Positions 61,101 through 64,000 of a stretch of 64,000 bases of DNA are shown one piece after another (the stretch's first letter is position 1; each line of letters opens with the position of its first letter). A program made the translations under genes and the position numbers. Location: the NCBI RefSeq assembly GCF_019320115.1, contig NC_089582.1, forward strand, positions 123,157,259-123,221,258, given 5' to 3'. Source of the DNA: Miscanthus floridulus (Eukaryota > Streptophyta > Magnoliopsida > Poales > Poaceae). Below the pieces are notes generated by a model. The model saw nothing but the letters and a program-made list of their open reading frames with translations. It was not told the origin of the DNA and did not search any database.

Positions 61101-62999
61101 CGCGGCCGAGGGCGGCGGCGGCGGGGGTAGCTGCTGTTGGTGTGGCGGCGGCGGAGGTGGCAGCTGGGGCTGCGGCTGGGGCGCATAGGGCCCGACGAGG
61201 AAGGCCCTGATGCCCGCCACGGCCTGCCCTAATTCCAGGATTGCGGCCGTCATCTGCTCTGGGGTGAGGACGAGGGCGGACGGCGCCGGGGCAGAGGACG
61301 CAAGCGCCCCTGAGGACGCCAGCACGCCCGCTGTGTGGGGCAGCAGCGCCGACGAAGACGCTGGTGGCGGCGGGTGGGTGTGCGGCGGCGGCGGGTGGGA
61401 AGAACTCGGTAGAGGGCTGGACATGATGGAACCAGAGATCTTCGATACCAGATTGATATGTGGCTATTGGGATTTGAGAGGGAGAGAGGTGAGGGAGAGG
61501 CGGCGACAGGTGGCTACAGTACCCGTGGCGCTACAGTAAAACGGGTACCGTTCACGACCATAATTGTGGCGGCTGGGGCTGCGAGGGAGGCCGGAGGCCG
61601 GCCGGGGGCCTTGCCCACGGCCGAGCAAGAGGGAAGAGATTTTCTTCTTAATTCTTGCTTGATTAGATTAATACATCTCCTCTTATATAGAGAGGTTTAC
61701 TTAGACTCCCAAGCAAGGCTTACTTGACCCTTAAGCAAGCGGCCCTTATCTCTAATTAACCCTAACACTAGCGGGCTATACCGCCAGCCCAGGCCCAATA
61801 GGCTCATGATGTACTCTAACAGAGGGAGAGACGGGGCATATGACAGGTGGGGGTTCAAGCTACTTGAAAACCACCAAAACTAGACCGAGGGGTCAAATCT
61901 GAACAGTATTAATGGTTGATGTGCCAAATTTACCTGGTTTTGTAGTTGGGGGTTAAATTAGATAAACGTAGGAGTTGGGCCAAAACTGTACTTGTTCCTT
62001 ATCAATTTGATTTTTTTTTGGCACAGGGGAAGTGGGGGCGTTGTTACCTGTGGTTGGGACGTTACTACAGTTTAGTCCTGACGAGGTAAACTCGGTATAT
62101 TCTCATGGAAGTTTATTCTTGCTGCTGATGCAGTGCCGCTTGCTTTTATGTAGCTTCTTAGTTCTGATATGGTTGTTTTTTTCATGATTATGATATACTA
62201 CATAAAGGATTCTAGTTCTATTCTACTAAGTTAATCTCAGGTACTGTAAGGGTTAGAAAAGACATGAAGTACTAAAATAAAGTCATGCAACATGTTTCCA
62301 TAACATATCATCAATACTATGTTAAATATCCTTTGATAACTACAATGTTTTTTCTTTCTAACGTGAGAGCTTAGATCTCATTTGCTGCACTGAATGGTCT
62401 GTTTAATTGATTCTATGTGCTTGCTGGGCTCATTTATGGGTATATAAAGCTAGAGATCCCATACTATAGTTGATTTGGCTGGTTTTATTCACGAACCAGA
62501 ATCTGTTCTGCCATTGTATTTATAATAAAGCATCATAACGGTTAGAAGTAGTGAAATGATGGGCTAGACCTTTATCTCGTATTTTTTATGACTTTGGGAA
62601 TGCTCAACCCATAGTAATGCTCAACCCATAGTTGGCTGCTGACATTAAGATTTTTATACTGAATCTAACTCATTAAAGCATACCTAACCTTCCTTTTTAT
62701 CAGTGGTGGTGGGGATGCTGAACACTCCTTTTAAAAAATATTTATGTATTCAGTTTGTGAAAGAAAAATCTTGTTAGGGCAAGCTACGGCTACGACCATT
62801 GTACCCATGATGTTGGAAAATGCATACTAATCGCCAGTTTAATCATTTTGAATGTGAGTTTGACGCTTCCTTGTTTGAAACCTGGCAGCTCAAGAAGTGC
62901 CAGCAAGGTGTCCTTTCAAGTGTGGCTTCTTCACAAGCTGTTGCAGTGTCAGATGGCACAACCACACCGAATTCATTCTTTGCAAGATTCTCATTCTAA
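46121..62999 (+). CDS. GRIP: GRIP-domain golgin, trans-Golgi coiled-coil protein (21 exons)
   Basis: Golgins of this family are peripheral proteins of the trans-Golgi; their GRIP domain binds the small GTPase ARL1 and the coiled coil tethers vesicles. Twenty-one exons join in phase to 2310 nt, 769 residues plus stop, close to the length of Arabidopsis GRIP. Residues 1-50 are acidic and Pro-rich. Residues about 50-695 are almost continuous heptad-like coiled coil rich in Glu, Lys, Leu and Gln, without membrane segment or signal peptide. The GRIP domain spans residues about 696-740, with YLKNVILKLLE containing the conserved Tyr (residue 702) needed for ARL1 binding in this family. A 30-residue Ser-rich tail follows. 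The start is the first ATG in a GC-rich exon with good context. No premature stop or frameshift is present, so the gene looks functional despite large intronic insertions. Exon 5's acceptor is the least certain. Confidence 0.92.
47045..47300 (-). pseudogene. C-terminal end of LINE protein, frameshifted
   Basis: This second minus-strand frame has LRWFGHVQRRPP, RGRPKLTWVEA and LDRSAWKTAIHVPEP, the standard C-terminal block of plant RTE LINE proteins. It belongs to the same protein as 47283-49223 and is separated from it by one frameshift near 47290-47300. Confidence 0.8.
47283..49223 (-). CDS. LINE reverse transcriptase (RTE clade), long open frame
   Basis: The 646-residue frame starts inside the last part of an APE-type endonuclease (SQHKLLVADF, with its catalytic-type His). 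It then has a Lys/Glu-rich linker and a full non-LTR reverse transcriptase: GPDGIPIEVW, FMPGRSTMEAI, FIDLEKAYDK, LHQGSALSPYLFALV and the active-site FADDVVLV near residue 470, followed by the thumb and KRRHIQQL region. Upstream coding sequence to about 49307 is in the same frame but cut by a TGA at 49230-49232. The end of the protein is shifted into another frame. The enzyme would copy LINE RNA at nicked target DNA. This copy is dead on arrival because its endonuclease is incomplete, but the RT frame is surprisingly open, which suggests a fairly young insertion. Confidence 0.85.
   Translation of the reverse strand: MDCKVIPGECVVSQHKLLVADFRFQVRARRDKQAKIERTKWWKLKGETSEVFRERVIKEGSWKEEDDINNMWDKMATNIRKVASEVCGVTKGRGREAKDTWWWNEEVQRAIKEKKECYRRLYHDRSVDNIEKYKVAKKTAKRAVSVAKGRAYEDLYQHLSTKEEEKDIYRMARVRERKTRDFNQIKCMKDEREHLLVKEDEIRHRWQEYFDKLFNGENMDTTFQLDDSFDDTNRRFVRRIQESEVREALKRMKRGKAMGPDGIPIEVWRCLGDIAVVWLTKLFNHIFRSNKMPDEWRRSILIPIYKNKGDIQSCTNYRGIKLMSHTMKLWERVIEHRLRAITRVSMNQFGFMPGRSTMEAIFLIRQVMERYREKKDLHMVFIDLEKAYDKIPRNVMWWALDKHKVPTKYVGLIKDMYNNVVTRVRTSDGDTDDFPIRIGLHQGSALSPYLFALVMDEVTRDIQGDIPWCMLFADDVVLVDESRTGVNQKLELWRETLESKGFRLSRTKTEYMRCDFGTTTREEEDVSLEGQVVPRMDTFQYLGSMLQRDGDIDEDVSHRIKAGWMKWRQASGVLCDKRVPQKLKGKFYRTAIRPTMLYGAECWPTKRRHIQQLSVAEMRMLRWICGHTRRDRVRNDNIREIRGSAN
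50120..50455 (+). repeat. 168-bp tandem duplication in GRIP intron 1
   Basis: Unit 1 (50120-50287) and unit 2 (50288-50455) both start TCAATG and share CCATGATTATAATGACTGCA and GATAGAGAAGAGGGAG. The units are the same length and differ by scattered substitutions. The rest of intron 1 outside the LINE shows no gene. Confidence 0.85.
51443..51755 (+). repeat. About 161-bp tandem duplication in GRIP intron 3
   Basis: Unit 1 starts TACAATGTATGT at 51443 and unit 2 TACAATGCACGT at 51604. Shared words include GCACTAGG, TATAGTTATATGAA and GCAGCTCCTCCATTAT. The units have diverged by substitutions and small indels. A third, short GTAGCTCCTCCATT fragment follows near 51765. Confidence 0.8.
52077..52662. 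mobile_element. hAT-type MITE in GRIP intron 4 (586 bp)
   Basis: Terminal inverted repeats are CAATGTTCAAAAAGGCGCTA at the left and, read on the other strand, CAAAGTTCAAAAAGGCGCTA at the right. A perfect 8-bp duplication AAGGTGTT flanks it at 52069-52076 and 52663-52670, which is diagnostic of hAT elements. The interior is very GC-rich (about 52180-52400) with overlapping frames on both strands and no transposase. Confidence 0.88.
52663..53279 (+). other. Remainder of GRIP intron 4
   Basis: AT-rich intronic sequence. A 97-codon frame at 52925-53218 has no recognisable domain and poor coding character; I regard it as chance. Confidence 0.5.
55076..55208 (+). repeat. 75-bp tandem duplication in GRIP intron 9
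   Basis: AATAGATGGCTT at 55076 and AATAGATGTCTT at 55151 begin two units sharing CCTTAACAGCAG and AAACTTTATTAACATTTGGA. Divergence is low, two or three substitutions in the core, so this is one of the younger local duplications in the gene. Confidence 0.8.
56722..56850. mobile_element. MITE-like inverted repeat in GRIP intron 14
   Basis: GGGCCTGTTTGG at 56722, a common start of grass MITEs, is followed by TGTAGTTTAGAAAA. The inverse TTTTCTAAACTACA is at 56831-56844. The right outer end (CCAAACAGGCCC) is missing, so the element is decayed or truncated and its class is uncertain. Confidence 0.5.
56921..56942 (+). repeat. Poly(C) run of 22 bases in GRIP intron 14
   Basis: Twenty-two consecutive C are followed by nine A. 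Runs this long are unstable and hard to sequence, so the length may be wrong. The strand opposite is a G tract able to form a quadruplex. Confidence 0.9.
57483..57765 (+). repeat. About 135-bp tandem duplication across intron 16 and exon 17
   Basis: Two units cover about 57483-57620 and 57621-57765. Both contain TTAGTGATAC, CTTAGATGAGA and CTACATTTTCAGCTTCTCGCA. The second ends in the true exon 17; the first carries a copy of its acceptor and about 20 bases of exon, CTTCTCGCATGGCAACAAGC at about 57598, before turning into intron-like sequence. Confidence 0.85.
57951..58980 (+). other. GRIP intron 18
   Basis: About 1 kb of AT-rich intron between exons 18 and 19. No clear transposon, RNA gene or coding sequence is visible. 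Confidence 0.6.
59713..61821 (-). mobile_element. Small antisense LTR element C, nested
   Basis: Direct repeats 59713-60058 and 61454-61821 are its LTRs; on the minus strand they start TGTTAGAGTAC and end ATATCA or ATAACA. A 5-bp duplication GAGGG flanks it at 59708-59712 and 61822-61826. On the minus strand the right LTR is followed by TGGTATC (61444-61450), an initiator Met-tRNA-type primer site, and the left LTR is preceded by AAGTGGGGTGTAG, a polypurine tract. A promoter-like CTCTATATAAGG lies in the LTR. The 1.4-kb interior has one frame and no pol, so it is non-autonomous. Confidence 0.88.
60342..61424 (-). CDS. Pro-rich protein with IQ motif, element C
   Basis: The 360-residue frame starts about 30 bp after the LTR and primer site, where gag is expected. 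Residues 1-150 are dominated by Pro, Ser, Ala and His with PPPPPP runs. Residues about 150-200 include IKFPPSPSPLTAWI, a motif I associate with grass retrotransposon Gag leaders. At about residues 234-248 is LQAATRGLLVRRRV, a perfect fit to the calmodulin-binding IQ consensus. The last 100 residues look unlike protein and may be out of frame. I find no zinc knuckle or Gag core. It is probably a truncated Gag N-terminus; whether it binds calmodulin is unknown. Confidence 0.6.
   Translation of the reverse strand: MSSPLPSSSHPPPPHTHPPPPASSSALLPHTAGVLASSGALASSAPAPSALVLTPEQMTAAILELGQAVAGIRAFLVGPYAPQPQPQLPPPPPPHQQQLPPPPPPSAATTAPAISYQYGMPYDGTATTSFPAAPPPSQGVPIQQIKFPPSPSPLTAWIAGSSKPIYTAPRPQPHLPPLVFPYGWPSYGTTAVSITGAQQIPVTGEKLQQIEQPMDIAMTSAGKMLTGQVLAAVRLQAATRGLLVRRRVREMRDLQLIQPCTPSQLLHVALRCAEDLDLVRCIGDLGHVVSPTVGEHAIFPAGGGWGGASLHLVLHRKPSALLCAVQISSRLAGRRRGVTSASAPRSAVAFCHWPPRGRLP
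62086..62888 (+). other. GRIP intron 20
   Basis: About 800 bp of AT-rich intron. A duplicated phrase, AATGCTCAACCCATAG, occurs twice near 62600. Nothing else stands out. Confidence 0.6.
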
Positions 63000-63310
63000 C
63001 GGAGGTTTAAGGCTTTGCTCTTGAAGATCTACAGTCTAGCTGGGGGAGAGGATGTCCTGAGCCTCAGATTCACAGTTTTGCTGATTGTAGAGAACGTTTA
63101 TTCATTTATTATTTACAGGCGTCCATTCCCCTTCTCCTTTTGTAAAAGTAGTGTATATATAGATGTATAACCAACCACATGGCCCACAGCAGACTCAAGA
63201 TAAAATGTAATGCATGATATATTGTGCTACTGACATATATATAGCAGCTCATGTTAGGTCGTCGAATGTCGAGGGGAATGGTTTATAGACTGTTGTATAA
63301 TTTTTATTGA
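63000..63310 (+). other. Likely 3' UTR of GRIP
   Basis: T-rich sequence follows the stop codon, with TTTGTAA near 63140 and GATAAAATGTAATG near 63198 as plausible polyadenylation elements. No AATAAA hexamer is obvious, which is common in plants. The end is an estimate. Confidence 0.45.
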
Positions 63311-63860
63311 ACATTCTGAGGATTCAGGAACCATTTTCCACTTTGAACTGTTGAGTTTTGTCGACTCCGTACGCGAAGTCAAGAATTAATCAGAGGCACA
63401 GGTGGTCTTGTTTGATACAACCTTGCACACTCTATGGCAATGCACAAGGTACGTTTCAAAACTAAAAGTTGAGGGAAAAAAGAGGAAAAAGAAGAAAATT
63501 CCAAACGCTTTGGGTTCTTTCCTCAGGTGAGCTCCTAGTCATTTCTATGTAGCTATTTTTTTTTAAGAAATAGGCTAGGTAGTGTGTCCGTACGTTCCTA
63601 CGGGATAACTAAACTTTTATACTAAAAACACACGGATCGCACGACAAGATAACAATACTGTGAAATTAAATACAGACATTAAAGTGATATTTAATTCAAG
63701 AAGCAAAGTTCATAAAATTAACACAGTTACGGAGAGCGCGGCGTTGCATGCTCACAAACTCTATTGTATAGACCTTTCCATGATACACTACGATAATGTT
63801 TTATATTGACAAAAAAAAATCTTTGATTTCTGTTTCTTCCGTGCGCTAATATATCTCAGT
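63311..63860. other. Intergenic sequence downstream of GRIP
   Basis: AT-rich, with no frame of note and no RNA gene that I can recognise. Confidence 0.5.
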
Positions 63861-64000
63861 CTGGCCGTTCGGTTAACTGAAACCGATCAGTTCGGTTCTT
63901 CAGTTTTTCAGCTAATTCGGTTACCTGAGAAGAAGGGACCGATCAGTTACTTTGAAAATACAAAACCGAGGAATTTCGGTTTCGGGTAATTCGGTTTGGT
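63861..64000. repeat. TTCGGTT-rich edge, probable transposon terminus
   Basis: TTCGGTT or its inverse AACCGA(A) occurs repeatedly, including GGTTAACTGAAACCGATCAG, TTCGGTTACC and AATTCGGTTTGG. Dense subterminal copies of this word mark several plant DNA transposons. The element would continue beyond the window. Confidence 0.45.

Larger units (their letters stand above)
59151..61998. mobile_element. Mutator-like element in GRIP intron 19, with nested LTR element
   Basis: Long imperfect terminal inverted repeats of about 120 bp start GGAACAA at the left and end TTGTTCC at the right; both contain ACAAAACC and GTCTAATTTTGAC / TCTAATTTAACC versions in inverse orientation. A 9-bp duplication, TTATCAGTT at 59142-59150 and TTATCAATT at 61999-62007 with one mismatch, fits the Mutator superfamily. 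Without the nested insertion it is about 735 bp. Its own interior (59270-59707) is GC-rich, codes for no transposase and could hold captured host sequence. Confidence 0.82.
55624..62999 (+). other. GRIP: GRIP exons 11-21
   Basis: Exons: 11, 55624-55724; 12, 56089-56222; 13, 56310-56407; 14, 56490-56609; 15, 57134-57161; 16, 57267-57316; 17, 57742-57813; 18, 57903-57950; 19, 58981-59086; 20, 62027-62085; 21, 62889-62999. All introns are GT-AG. Phases after exons 11-20 are 2, 1, 0, 0, 1, 0, 0, 0, 1, 0. The GRIP domain is split over exons 19-21. The stop is TAA at 62997-62999. Confidence 0.86.

Overview
This is plant nuclear DNA, almost certainly from a grass and probably from the Andropogoneae (sorghum, sugarcane or Miscanthus type). 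The evidence is nested LTR retrotransposons with grass-type proteins, GC-rich first exons, MITE families typical of these grasses, and one long intron-rich plant gene. I see no bacterial operons, tRNA or rRNA genes, or CRISPR arrays. Only one host gene is convincing.

Layout. (1) 1-8366: element A, a Sirevirus-like (Copia) LTR element. It has a decayed gag, no visible pol, several polypurine tracts and a 2325-bp 3' LTR; its 5' LTR starts outside the window. (2) 8367-9377: about 1 kb of spacer with a small MITE. (3) 9378 onward: element B, a Tekay/Del-type Gypsy chromovirus with LTRs of about 4.1-4.3 kb. Its order is PBS, an extra coiled-coil reading frame, gag, protease, RT, RNase H, integrase, chromodomain-like tail, PPT. 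All its genes are broken, mostly by stops that fit C-to-T change at CAG and CGA codons. (4) The block 3092-23259 (tail of A, spacer, most of B) is repeated head to tail at 23260-43422. Wherever I compared the copies they differ only by single-base indels, and these cluster in about 6.4 kb around the junction at 23259. That pattern suggests a false duplication at an unpolished assembly patch, though a very recent real duplication is possible. The complete B element is the second copy, 29541-44312, flanked by the 5-bp duplication GATGG.

(5) 44313-46120: a GC-rich transposon-like block, a decayed MITE and the promoter of the host gene. (6) 46121-62999, plus strand: an intact 21-exon gene for a 769-residue coiled-coil protein with a C-terminal GRIP domain, the plant trans-Golgi golgin GRIP. 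Every splice phase closes, and the assembled coding length is 2310 nt.

The GRIP introns have collected several insertions: an antisense, 5'-truncated RTE-type LINE in intron 1; a 586-bp hAT-type MITE in intron 4; MITE-like and poly(C) sequence in intron 14; and a Mutator-like element in intron 19, itself interrupted by a small antisense LTR element whose protein has a perfect IQ motif. Four introns also carry local tandem duplications, one of which copies the start of exon 17. (7) 63000-64000: 3' UTR and intergenic sequence ending in a TTCGGTT-rich edge that looks like the start of another transposon.
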